From Auanema rhodensis (taxonomy: Eukaryota > Nematoda > Chromadorea > Rhabditida > Rhabditidae), in contig OZ059896.1 of the NCBI GenBank assembly GCA_964057225.1, positions 20,580,501-20,644,500 on the forward strand: a stretch of 64,000 bases of DNA. The letters are read 5' to 3'. Below the pieces are notes generated by a model. It was not told the DNA's origin. It did no database searches and saw only the letters and a list, made by a program, of their open reading frames with translations. A program made the position numbers and the translations under genes. Numbering within the stretch: the first letter of the stretch is position 1; every line of letters starts with the position of its first letter. This document shows, piece by piece, positions 23,501 to 37,725 of the stretch.

Positions 23501-26500
23501 TTTAGCAAAAAGTAGATGTTTTTAGATTCCATTTTTCAAGGCAAAGACGATAGACAATGTTATTCAACGAAAAAATTAATTCTTCAGGGTGAAAATCGAG
23601 GATATAAGTGTGAACTTATATCAGTTGATATCTCGGTGCATTTTTAAGCTAGCGCAAATCTGATAACACAGATCGACGCAGCTTAAAAATCCACATCGAA
23701 TGCACTATACTACATCAAGAAACGCTTGATACAAAAATTAGTTATGATCGTTTGAAAAATGATGCATTAGTGTATGTTGAGTTTCCATGTACACTCAACA
23801 TTGCTTCCAAAAACATTTTGACAAAAATTTTTTCGAAAAATTTCAGAATAATTTAGCAAAAAGTAGATGTTTTTAGATTCCTTTTTTCAAGGCAAAGACG
23901 ATGGACAATGTTATTCAACGAAAAAATTAATTCTTCAGGGTGAAAATCGAGGATATAAGTGTGAACTTATGTCAGTTGATATCTCGGTGCATTTTTAAGC
24001 TAGCGCAAATCTGATAACACAGATCGACGCAGCTTAAAAATCTGCATCGAATGCACTATACTACATCAAGAAACGCTTGATACAAAAATTAGTTATGATC
24101 GTTTGAAAAATGATGCATTAGTGTATGTTGAGTTTCCATGTACACTCAACATTGCTTCCAAAAACATTTTGACAAAAATTTTTTCGAAAAATTTCAAAAT
24201 AATTTAGCAAAAAGTAGATGTTTTTAGATTCCATTTTTCAAGGCAAAGACGATAGACAATGTTATTCAACGAAAAAATTAATTCTTCAGGGTGAAAATCG
24301 AGGATATATGTGTGAACTTATATCAGTTGATATCTCGGTGCATTTTTAAGCTAGCGCAAATCTGATAACACAGATCGACGCAGCTTAAAAATCCACATCG
24401 AATGCACTATACTACATTGAGAAACGCTTGATACAAAAATTAGTTATGATCGTTTGAAAAATGATGCATTAGTGTATGTTGAGTTTCCATGTACACTCAA
24501 CATTGCTTCCAAAAACATTTTGACAAAAATTTTTTCGAAAAATTTCAAAATAATTTAGCAAAAAGTAGATGTTTTTAGATTCCTTTTTTCAAGGCAAAGA
24601 CGATGGACAATGTTATTCAACGAAAAAATTAATTCTTCAGGGTGAAAATCGAGGATATAAGTGTGAACTTATATCAGTTGATATCTCGGTGCATTTTTAA
24701 GCTAGCGCAAATCTGATAACACAGATCGGCGCAGCTTAAAATCCGCATCGAATGCACTATACTACATTGAGAAACGCTTGATACAAAAATTAGTTATGAT
24801 CGTTTGAAAAATGATGCATTAGTGTATGTTGAGTTTCCATGTACACTCAACATTCCTTCCAAAAACATTTTGACAAAAATTTTTTCGAAAAATTTCAAAA
24901 TAATTTAGCAAAAAGTAGATGTTTTTAGATTCCATTTTTCAAGGCAAAGACGATAGACAATGTTATTCAACGAAAAAATTAATTCTTCAGGGTGAAAATC
25001 GAGGATATAAGTGTGAACTTATATCAGTTGATATCTCGGTGCATTTTTAAGCTAGCGCAAATCTGATAACACAGATCGACGCAGCTTAAAAATCTGCATC
25101 GAATGCACTATACTACATCAAGAAACGCTCGATACAAAAATTAGTTATGATCGTTTGAAAAATGATGCATTAGTGTATGTTGAGTTTCCATGTACACTCA
25201 ACATTGCTTCCAAAAACATTTTGACAAAAATTTTTTCGAAAAATTTCAAAATAATTTAGCAAAAAGTAGATGTTTTTAGATTCCTTTTTTCAAGGCAAAG
25301 ACGATGGACAATGTTATTCAACGAAAAAATTAATTCTTCAGGGTGAAAATAGAGGATATAAGTGTGAACTTATGTCAGTTGATATCTCGGTGCATTTTTA
25401 AGCTAGCGCAAATCTGATAACACAGATCGACGCAGCTTACAAATCTGCATCGAATGCATTATACTACATCAAGAAACGCTTGATACAAAAATTAGTTATG
25501 ATCGTTTGAAAAATGATGCATTAGTGTATGTTGAGTTTCCATGTACACTCAACATTGCTTCCAAAAACATTTTGACAAAAATTTTTTCGAAAAATTTCAA
25601 AATAATTTAGCAAAAAGTAGATGTTTTTAGATTCCATTTTTCAAGGCAAAGACGATAGACAATGTTATTCAACGAAAAAATTAATTCTTCAGGGTGAAAA
25701 TCGAGGATATATGTGTGAACTTATATCAGTTGATATCTCGGTGCATTTTTAAGCTAGCGCAAATCTGATAACACAGATCGACGCAGCTTAAAAATCTGCA
25801 TCGAATGCACTATACTACATCAAGAAACGCTCGATACAAAAATTAGTTATGATCGTTTGAAAAATGATGCATTAGTGTATGTTGAGTTTCCATGTACACT
25901 CAACATTGCTTCCAAAAACATTTTGACAAAAATTTTTTCGAAAAATTTCAAAATAATTTAGCAAAAAGTAGATGTTTTTAGATTCCTTTTTTCAAGGCAA
26001 AGACGATGGACAATGTTATTCAACGAAAAAATTAATTCTTCAGGGTGAAAATAGAGGATATAAGTGTGAACTTATGTCAGTTGATATCTCGGTGCATTTT
26101 TAAGCTAGCGCAAATCTGATAACACAGATCGACGCAGCTTACAAATCCACATCGAATGCACTATACTACATTGAGAAACGCTTGATACAAAAATTAGTTA
26201 TGATCGTTTGAAAAATGATGCATTAGTGTATGTTGAGTTTCCATGTACACTCAACATTGCTTCCAAAAACATTTTGACAAAAATTTTTTCGAAAAATTTC
26301 AAAATAATTTAGCAAAAAGTAGATGTTTTTAGATTCCTTTTTTCAAGGCAAAGACGATGGACAATGTTATTCAACGAAAAAATTAATTCTTCAGGGTGAA
26401 AATCGAGGATATAAGTGTGAACTTATATCAGTTGATATCTCGGTGCATTTTTAAGCTAGCGCAAATCTGATAACACAGATCGGCGCAGCTTAAAATCCGC

Positions 26501-29500
26501 ATCGAATGCACTATACTACATTGAGAAACGCTTGATACAAAAATTAGTTATGATCGTTTGAAAAATGATGCATTAGTGTATGTTGAGTTTCCATGTACAC
26601 TCAACATTCCTTCCAAAAACATTTTGACAAAAATTTTTTCGAAAAATTTCAAAATAATTTAGCAAAAAGTAGATGTTTTTAGATTCCATTTTTCAAGGCA
26701 AAGATGATAGACAATGTTATTCAACGAAAAAATTAATTCTTCAGGGTGAAAATCGAGGATATAAGTGTGAACTTATATCAGTTGATATCTCGGTGCATTT
26801 TTAAGCTAGCGCAAATCTGATAACACAGATCGACGCAGCTTAAAAATCTGCATCGAATGCACTATACTACATCAAGAAACGCTCGATACAAAAATTAGTT
26901 ATGATCGTTTGAAAAATGATGCATTAGTGTATGTTGAGTTTCCATGTACACTCAACATTGCTTCCAAAAACATTTTGACAAAAATTTTTTCGAAAAATTT
27001 CAAAATAATTTAGCAAAAAGTAGATGTTTTTAGATTCCTTTTTTCAAGGCAAAGACGATGGACAATGTTATTCAACGAAAAAATTAATTCTTCAGGGTGA
27101 AAATAGAGGATATAAGTGTGAACTTATGTCAGTTGATATCTCGGTGCATTTTTAAGCTAGCGCAAATCTGATAACACAGATCGACGCAGCTTACAAATCT
27201 GCATCGAATGCATTATACTACATCAAGAAACGCTTGATACAAAAATTAGTTATGATCGTTTGAAAAATGATGCATTAGTGTATGTTGAGTTTCCATGTAC
27301 ACTCAACATTGCTTCCAAAAACATTTTGACAAAAATTTTTTCGAAAAATTTCAAAATAATTTAGCAAAAAGTAGATGTTTTTAGATTCCTTTTTTCAAGG
27401 CAAAGACGATGGACAATGTTATTCAACGAAAAAATTAATTCTTCAGGGTGAAAATCGAGGATATAAGTGTGAACTTATATCAGTTGATATCTCGGTGCAT
27501 TTTTAAGCTAGCGCAAATCTGATAACACAGATCGGCGCAGCTTAAAATCCGCATCGAATGCACTATACTACATTGAGAAACGCTTGATACAAAAATTAGT
27601 TATGATCGTTTGAAAAATGATGCATTAGTGTATGTTGAGTTTCCATGTACACTCAACATTCCTTCCAAAAACATTTTGACAAAAATTTTTTCGAAAAATT
27701 TCAAAATAATTTAGCAAAAAGTAGATGTTTTTAGATTCCTTTTTTCAAGGCAAAGACGATGGACAATGTTATTCAACGAAAAAATTAATTCTTCAGGGTG
27801 AAAATCGAGGATATAAGTGTGAACTTATATCAGTTGATATCTCGGTGCATTTTTAAGCTAGCGCAAATCTGATAACACAGATCGGCGCAGCTTAAAATCC
27901 GCATCGAATGCACTATACTACATTGAGAAACGCTTGATACAAAAATTAGTTATGATCGTTTGAAAAATGATGCATTAGTGTATGTTGAGTTTCCATGTAC
28001 ACTCAACATTGCTTCCAAAAACATTTTGACAAAAATTTTTTCGAAAAATTTCAAAATAATTTAGCAAAAAGTAGATGTTTTTAGATTCCATTTTTCAAGG
28101 CAAAGACGATAGACAATGTTATTCAACGAAAAAATTAATTCTTCAGGGTGAAAATCGAGGATATATGTGTGAACTTATATCAGTTGATATCTCGGTGCAT
28201 TTTTAAGCTAGCGCAAATCTGATAACACAGATCGACGCAGCTTAAAAATCCACATCGAATGCACTATACTACATTGAGAAACGCTTGATACAAAAATTAG
28301 TTATGATCGTTTGAAAAATGATGCATTAGTGTATGTTGAGTTTCCATGTACACTCAACATTGCTTCCAAAAACATTTTGACAAAAATTTTTTCGAAAAAT
28401 TTCAAAATAATTTAGCAAAAAGTAGATGTTTTTAGATTCCTTTTTTCAAGGCAAAGACGATGGACAATGTTATTCAACGAAAAAATTAATTCTTCAGGGT
28501 GAAAATCGAGGATATAAGTGTGAACTTATATCAGTTGATATCTCGGTGCATTTTTAAGCTAGCGCAAATCTGATAACACAGATCGGCGCAGCTTAAAATC
28601 CGCATCGAATGCACTATACTACATTGAGAAACGCTTGATACAAAAATTAGTTATGATCGTTTGAAAAATGATGCATTAGTGTATGTTGAGTTTCCATGTA
28701 CACTCAACATTCCTTCCAAAAACATTTTGACAAAAATTTTTTCGAAAAATTTCAAAATAATTTAGCAAAAAGTAGATGTTTTTAGATTCCATTTTTCAAG
28801 GCAAAGACGATAGACAATGTTATTCAACGAAAAAATTAATTCTTCAGGGTGAAAATCGAGGATATAAGTGTGAACTTATATCAGTTGATATCTCGGTGCA
28901 TTTTTAAGCTAGCGCAAATCTGATAACACAGATCGACGCAGCTTAAAAATCTGCATCGAATGCACTATACTACATCAAGAAACGCTCGATACAAAAATTA
29001 GTTATGATCGTTTGAAAAATGATGCATTAGTGTATGTTGAGTTTCCATGTACACTCAACATTGCTTCCAAAAACATTTTGACAAAAATTTTTTCGAAAAA
29101 TTTCAAAATAATTTAGCAAAAAGTAGATGTTTTTAGATTCCTTTTTTCAAGGCAAAGACGATGGACAATGTTATTCAACGAAAAAATTAATTCTTCAGGG
29201 TGAAAATAGAGGATATAAGTGTGAACTTATGTCAGTTGATATCTCGGTGCATTTTTAAGCTAGCGCAAATCTGATAACACAGATCGACGCAGCTTACAAA
29301 TCTGCATCGAATGCATTATACTACATCAAGAAACGCTTGATACAAAAATTAGTTATGATCGTTTGAAAAATGATGCATTAGTGTATGTTGAGTTTCCATG
29401 TACACTCAACATTGCTTCCAAAAACATTTTGACAAAAATTTTTTCGAAAAATTTCAAAATAATTTAGCAAAAAGTAGATGTTTTTAGATTCCATTTTTCA

Positions 29501-31914
29501 AGGCAAAGACGATAGACAATGTTATTCAACGAAAAAATTAATTCTTCAGGGTGAAAATCGAGGATATAAGTGTGAACTTATATCAGTTGATATCTCGGTG
29601 CATTTTTAAGCTAGCGCAAATCTGATAACACAGATCGGCGCAGCTTAAAATCCGCATCGAATGCACTATACTACATTGAGAAACGCTTGATACAAAAATT
29701 AGTTATGATCGTTTGAAAAATGATGCATTAGTGTATGTTGAGTTTCCATGTACACTCAACATTGCTTCCAAAAACATTTTGACAAAAATTTTTTCGAAAA
29801 ATTTCAAAATAATTTAGCAAAAAGTAGATGTTTTTAGATTCCTTTTTTCAAGGCAAAGACGATGGACAATGTTATTCAACGAAAAAATTAATTCTTCAGG
29901 GTGAAAATCGAGGATATAAGTGTGAACTTATATCAGTTGATATCTCGGTGCATTTTTAAGCTAGCGCAAATCTGATAACACAGATCGGCGCAGCTTAAAA
30001 TCCGCATCGAATGCACTATACTACATTGAGAAACGCTTGATACAAAAATTAGTTATGATCGTTTGAAAAATGATGCATTAGTGTATGTTGAGTTTCCATG
30101 TACACTCAACATTGCTTCCAAAAACATTTTGATAAAAATTTTTTCGAAAAATTTCAAAATAATTTAGCAAAAAGTAGATGTTTTTAGATTCCATTTTTCA
30201 AGGCAAAGACGATAGACAATGTTATTCAACGAAAAAATTAATTCTTCAGGGTGAAAATCGAGGATATAAGTGTGAACTTATATCAGTTGATATCTCGGTG
30301 CATTTTTAAGCTAGCGCAAATCTGATAACACAGATCGACGCAGCTTAAAAATCCACATCGAATGCACTATACTACATCAAGAAACGCTTGATACAAAAAT
30401 TAGTTATGATCGTTTGAAAAATGATGCATTAGTGTATGTTGAGTTTCCATGTACACTCAACATTGCTTCCAAAAACATTTTGACAAAAATTTTTTCGAAA
30501 AATTTCAAAATAATTTAGCAAAAAGTAGATGTTTTTAGATTCCTTTTTTCAAGGCAAAGACGATGGACAATGTTATTCAACGAAAAAATTAATTCTTCAG
30601 GGTGAAAATAGAGGATATAAGTGTGAACTTATGTCAGTTGATATCTCGGTGCATTTTTAAGCTAGCGCAAATCTGATAACACAGATCCGCGCAGCTTAAA
30701 ATCCGCATCGAATGCACTATACTACATTGAGAAACGCTTGATACAAAAATTAGTTATGATCGTTTGAAAAATGATGCATTAGTGTATGTTGAGTTTCCAT
30801 GTACACTCAACATTGCTTCCAAAAACATTTTGACAAAAATTTTTTCGAAATATTTCAAAATAATTTAGCAAAAAGTAGATGTTTTTAGATTCCATTTTTC
30901 AAGGCAAAGACGATAGACAATGTTATTCAACGAAAAAATTAATTCTTCAGGGTGAAAATCGAGGATATAAGTGTGAACTTATATCAGTTGATATCTCGGT
31001 GCATTTTTAAGCTAGCGCAAATCTGATAACACAGATCGACGCAGCTTAAAAATCTGCATCGAATGCACTATACTACATCAAGAAACGCTCGATACAAAAA
31101 TTAGTTATGATCGTTTGAAAAATGATGCATTAGTGTATGTTGAGTTTCCATGTACACTCAACATTGCTTCCAAAAACATTTTGACAAAAATTTTTTCGAA
31201 ATATTTCAAAATAATTTAGCAAAAAGTAGATGTTTTTAGATTCCATTTTTCAAGGCAAAGACGATAGACAATGTTATTCAACGAAAAAATTAATTCTTCA
31301 GGGTGAAAATCGAGGATATAAGTGTGAACTTATATCAGTTGATATCTCGGTGCATTTTTAAGCTAGCGCAAATCTGATAACACAGATCGACGCAGCTTAA
31401 AAATCTGCATCGAATGCACTATACTACATCAAGAAACGCTCGATACAAAAATTAGTTATGATCGTTTGAAAAATGATGCATTAGTGTATGTTGAGTTTCC
31501 ATGTACACTCAACATTGCTTCCAAAAACATTTTGACAAAAATTTTTTCGAAAAATTTCAAAATAATTTAGCAAAAAGTAGATGTTTTTAGATTCCATTTT
31601 TCAAGGCAAAGACGATAGATAATGTTATTCAACGAAAAAATTAATTCTTCAGGGTGAAAATCGAGGATATATGTGTGAACTTATATCAGTTGATATCTCG
31701 GTGCATTTTTAAGATAGCGCAAATCTGATAACACAGATCGACGCAGCTTAAAAATCTGCATCGAATGCACTATACTACATCAAGAAACGCTTGATACAAA
31801 AATTAGTTATGATCGTTTGAAAAATGATGCATTAGTGTATGATGAGTTTCCATGTACACTCAACATTGCTTCCAAAAACATTTTGACAAAAATTTTTTCG
31901 AAAAATTTCAAAAT
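17541..31914. repeat. Array domain II: 41 monomers, rich in 350-bp units
   Basis: Seventeen of the 41 monomers are 350 bp. Sixteen share the m187-191 loss; 17541-17890 instead has a base missing in the A/T tract at m325-335. The 350-bp monomers alternate with 351-bp monomers carrying TCCAC or TCTGC at m192-196, CATCAAG at m215-221, ATATATG at m104-110, TTATGTC at m118-124 and CTCGATAC at m227-234. The module GCAAACAG/TTCTACG of domain I is absent. Recurrent private markers reveal internal duplications: CATTCCTTCC near 24851, 26605, 27657 and 28708, and TTTTGATAAA near 19611, 23468 and 30127. Confidence 0.8.
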
Positions 31915-33199
31915 AATTTAGCAAAAAGTAGATGTTTTTAGATTCCATTTTTCAAGGCAAAGACGATAGACAATGTTATTCAACGAAAAAATTAATTCTT
32001 CAGGGTGAAAATCGAGGATATAAGTGTGAACTTATATCAGTTGATATCTCGGTGCATTTTTAAGCTAGCGCAAATCTGATAACACAGATCGACGCAGCTT
32101 AAAAATCCGCATCGAATGCACTATACTACATTGAGAAACGCTTAATACACAAATTAGTTATGATCGTTTGAAAAATGATGCATTAGTGTATGTTGAGTTT
32201 CCATGTACACTCAACATTGCTTCCAAAAACAGTTTGACAAAAATTTTTTCGAAAAATTTCAAAATAATTTAGCAAAAAGTAGATGTTTTTAGATTTCTTT
32301 TTTCAAGGCAAAGACGATGGACAATGTTATTCAACGAAAAAATTAATTCTTCAGGGTGAAAATCGAGGATATAAGTGTGAACTTATATCAGTTGATATCT
32401 CGGTGCATTTTTAAGCTAGCGCAAATCTGATAACACAGATCGACGCAGCTTAAAAATCCGCATCGAATGCACTATACTACATCAAGAAACGCTTGATACA
32501 AAAATTAGTTATGATCGTTTGAAAAATGATGCATTAGTGTATGTTGAGTTTCCATGTACACTCAACATTGCTTCCAAAAACAGTTTGACAAAAATTTTTT
32601 CGAAAAATTTCAAAATAATTTAGCAAAAAGTAGATATTTTTAGATTTCTTTTTTCAAGGCAAAGACGATGGACAATGTTATTCAACGAAAAAATTAATTC
32701 TTCAGGGTGAAAATCGAGGATATAAGTGTGAACTTATATCAGTTGATATCTCGGTGCATTTTTAAGCTAGCGCAAATCTGATAACACAGATCGACGCAGC
32801 TTAAAAATCCGCATCGAATGCACTATACTACATTGAGAAACGCTTAATACAAAAATTAGTTATGATCGTTTGAAAAATGATGCATTAGTGTATGTTGAGT
32901 TTCCATGTACACTCAACATTGCTTCCAAAAACAGTTTGACAAAAATTTTTTCGAAAAATTTCAAAATAATTTAGCAAAAAGTAGATATTTTTAGATTTCT
33001 TTTTTCAAGGCAAAGACGATGGACAATGTTATTCAACGAAAAAATTAATTCTTCAGGGTGAAAATCGAGGATATATGTGTGAACTTATATCAGTTGATAT
33101 CTCGGTGCATTTTTAAGATAGCGCAAATCTGATAACACAGATCGACGCAGCTTAAAAATCTGCATCGAATGCACTATACTACATCAAGAAACGCTTGAT

Positions 33200-36100
33200 A
33201 CAAAAATTAGTTATGATCGTTTGAAAAATGATGCATTAGTGTATGTTGAGTTTCCATGTACACTCAACATTGCTTCCAAAAACAGTTTGACAAAAATTTT
33301 TTCGAAAAATTTCAAAATAATTTAGCAAAAAGTAGATATTTTTAGATTTCTTTTTTCAAGGCAAAGACGATGGACAATGTTATTCAACGAAAAAATTAAT
33401 TCTTCAGGGTGAAAATCGAGGATATATGTGTGAACTTATATCAGTTGATATCTCGGTGCATTTTTAAGATAGCGCAAATCTGATAACACAGATCGACGCA
33501 GCTTAAAAATCTGCATCGAATGCACTATACTACATCAAGAAACGCTTGATACAAAAATTAGTTATGATCGTTTGAAAAATGATGCATTAGTGTATGTTGA
33601 GTTTCCATGTACACTCAACATTGCTTCCAAAAACATTTTGACAAAAATTTTTTCGAAAAATTTCAAAATAATTTAGCAAAAAGTAGATGTTTTTAGATTC
33701 CATTTTTCAAGGCAAAGACGATAGACAATGTTATTCAACGAAAAAATTAATTCTTCAGGGTGAAAATCGAGGATATAAGTGTGAACTTATATCAGTTGAT
33801 ATCTCGGTGCATTTTTAAGCTAGCGCAAATCTGATAACACAGATCGACGCAGCTTAAAAATCCGCATCGAATGCACTATACTACATTGAGAAACGCTTAA
33901 TACACAAATTAGTTATGATCGTTTGAAAAATGATGCATTAGTGTATGTTGAGTTTCCATGTACACTCAACATTGCTTCCAAAAACAGTTTGACAAAAATT
34001 TTTTCGAAAAATTTCAAAATAATTTAGCAAAAAGTAGATGTTTTTAGATTTCTTTTTTCAAGGCAAAGACGATGGACAATGTTATTCAACGAAAAAATTA
34101 ATTCTTCAGGGTGAAAATCGAGGATATAAGTGTGAACTTATATCAGTTGATATCTCGGTGCATTTTTAAGCTAGCGCAAATCTGATAACACAGATCGACG
34201 CAGCTTAAAAATCCGCATCGAATGCACTATACTACATCAAGAAACGCTTGATACAAAAATTAGTTATGATCGTTTGAAAAATGATGCATTAGTGTATGTT
34301 GAGTTTCCATGTACACTCAACATTGCTTCCAAAAACAGTTTGACAAAAATTTTTTCGAAAAATTTCAAAATAATTTAGCAAAAAGTAGATATTTTTAGAT
34401 TTCTTTTTTCAAGGCAAAGACGATGGACAATGTTATTCAACGAAAAAATTAATTCTTCAGGGTGAAAATCGAGGATATAAGTGTGAACTTATATCAGTTG
34501 ATATCTCGGTGCATTTTTAAGCTAGCGCAAATCTGATAACACAGATCGACGCAGCTTAAAAATCCGCATCGAATGCACTATACTACATTGAGAAACGCTT
34601 AATACAAAAATTAGTTATGATCGTTTGAAAAATGATGCATTAGTGTATGTTGAGTTTCCATGTACACTCAACATTGCTTCCAAAAACATTTTGACAAAAA
34701 TTTTTTCGAAAAATTTCAAAATAATTTAGCAAAAAGTAGATGTTTTTAGATTCCTTTTTTTAAGGCAAAGACGATGGACAATGTTATTCAACGAAAAAAT
34801 TAATTCTTCAGGGTGAAAATCGAGGATATAAGTGTGAACTTATATCAGTTGATATCTCGGTGCATTTTTAAGCTAGCGCAAATCTGATAACACAGATCGG
34901 CGCAGCTTAAAAATCCGCATCGAATGCACTATACTACATTGAGAAACGCTTAATACACAAATTAGTTATGATCGTTTGAAAAATGATGCATTAGTGTATG
35001 TTGAGTTTCCATGTACACTCAACATTGCTTCCAAAAACAGTTTGACAAAAATTTTTTCGAAAAATTTCAAAATAATTTAGCAGAAAGTAGATGTTTTTAG
35101 ATTTCTTTTTTCAAGGCAAAGACGATGGACAATGTTATTCAACGAAAAAATTAATTCTTCAGGGTGAAAATCGAGGATATAAGTGTGAACTTATATCAGT
35201 TGATATCTCGGTGCATTTTTAAGCTAGCGCAAATCTGATAACACAGATCGACGCAGCTTAAAAATCCGCATCGAATGCACTATACTACATCAAGAAACGC
35301 TTGATACAAAAATTAGTTATGATCGTTTGAAAAATGATGCATTAGTGTATGTTGAGTTTCCATGTACACTCAACATTGCTTCCAAAAACAGTTTGACAAA
35401 AATTTTTTCGAAAAATTTCAAAATAATTTAGCAAAAAGTAGATATTTTTAGATTTCTTTTTTCAAGGCAAAGACGATGGACAATGTTATTCAACGAAAAA
35501 ATTAATTCTTCAGGGTGAAAATCGAGGATATAAGTGTGAACTTATATCAGTTGATATCTCGGTGCATTTTTAAGCTAGCGCAAATCTGATAACACAGATC
35601 GACGCAGCTTAAAAATCCGCATCGAATGCACTATACTACATTGAGAAACGCTTAATACAAAAATTAGTTATGATCGTTTGAAAAATGATGCATTAGTGTA
35701 TGTTGAGTTTCCATGTACACTCAACATTGCTTCCAAAAACATTTTGACAAAAATTTTTTCGAAAAATTTCAAAATAATTTAGCAAAAAGTAGATGTTTTT
35801 AGATTCCTTTTTTTAAGGCAAAGACGATGGACAATGTTATTCAACGAAAAAATTAATTCTTCAGGGTGAAAATCGAGGATATAAGTGTGAACTTATATCA
35901 GTTGATATCTCGGTGCATTTTTAAGCTAGCGCAAATCTGATAACACAGATCGACGCAGCTTAAAAATCTGCATCGAATGCACTATACTACATCAAGAAAC
36001 GCTTGATACAAAAATTAGTTATGATCGTTTGAAAAATGATGCATTAGTGTATGTTGAGTTTCCATGTACACTCAACATTGCTTCCAAAAACATTTTGACA

Positions 36101-36793
36101 AAAATTTTTTCGAAAAATTTCAAAATAATTTAGCAAAAAGTAGATGTTTTTAGATTCCATTTTTCAAGGCAAAGACGATAGACAATGTTATTCAACGAAA
36201 AAATTAATTCTTCAGGGTGAAAATCGAGGATATAAGTGTGAACTTATATCAGTTGATATCTCGGTGCATTTTTAAGCTAGCGCAAATCTGATAACACAGA
36301 TCGACGCAGCTTAAAAATCCGCATCGAATGCACTATACTACATTGAGAAACGCTTAATACACAAATTAGTTATGATCGTTTGAAAAATGATGCATTAGTG
36401 TATGTTGAGTTTCCATGTACACTCAACATTGCTTCCAAAAACAGTTTGACAAAAATTTTTTCGAAAAATTTCAAAATAATTTAGCAAAAAGTAGATGTTT
36501 TTAGATTTCTTTTTTCAAGGCAAAGACGATGGACAATGTTATTCAACGAAAAAATTAATTCTTCAGGGTGAAAATCGAGGATATAAGTGTGAACTTATAT
36601 CAGTTGATATCTCGGTGCATTTTTAAGCTAGCGCAAATCTGATAACACAGATCGACGCAGCTTAAAAATCCGCATCGAATGCACTATACTACATCAAGAA
36701 ACGCTTGATACAAAAATTAGTTATGATCGTTTGAAAAATGATGCATTAGTGTATGTTGAGTTTCCATGTACACTCAACATTGCTTCCAAAAAC
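33200..36793. repeat. Duplicated block, left copy (7020-bp offset)
   Basis: Comparing the printed lines one by one, this stretch matches 40220-43813 with no difference noticed. The offset of 7020 bp is exactly 20 monomers. Matching ends at CTTGATAC versus CTTAATAC on the left and at AACAGTTTG versus AACATTTTG on the right. The copy includes rare markers such as GCAGAAAGTAG near 35080. Confidence 0.85.
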
Positions 36794-37725
36794 AGTTTGA
36801 CAAAAATTTTTTCGAAAAATTTCAAAATAATTTAGCAAAAAGTAGATATTTTTAGATTTCTTTTTTCAAGGCAAAGACGATGGACAATGTTATTCAACGA
36901 AAAAATTAATTCTTCAGGGTGAAAATCGAGGATATAAGTGTGAACTTATATCAGTTGATATCTCGGTGCATTTTTAAGCTAGCGCAAATCTGATAACACA
37001 GATCGACGCAGCTTAAAAATCCGCATCGAATGCACTATACTACATTGAGAAACGCTTAATACAAAAATTAGTTATGATCGTTTGAAAAATGATGCATTAG
37101 TGTATGTTGAGTTTCCATGTACACTCAACATTGCTTCCAAAAACATTTTGACAAAAATTTTTTCGAAAAATTTCAAAATAATTTAGCAAAAAGTAGATGT
37201 TTTTAGATTCCTTTTTTTAAGGCAAAGACGATGGACAATGTTATTCAACGAAAAAATTAATTCTTCAGGGTGAAAATCGAGGATATAAGTGTGAACTTAT
37301 ATCAGTTGATATCTCGGTGCATTTTTAAGCTAGCGCAAATCTGATAACACAGATCGACGCAGCTTAAAAATCTGCATCGAATGCACTATACTACATCAAG
37401 AAACGCTTGATACAAAAATTAGTTATGATCGTTTGAAAAATGATGCATTAGTGTATGTTGAGTTTCCATGTACACTCAACATTGCTTCCAAAAACATTTT
37501 GACAAAAATTTTTTCGAAAAATTTCAAAATAATTTAGCAAAAAGTAGATGTTTTTAGATTCCATTTTTCAAGGCAAAGACGATAGACAATGTTATTCAAC
37601 GAAAAAATTAATTCTTCAGGGTGAAAATCGAGGATATAAGTGTGAACTTATATCAGTTGATATCTCGGTGCATTTTTAAGCTAGCGCAAATCTGATAACA
37701 CAGATCGACGCAGCTTAAAAATCCA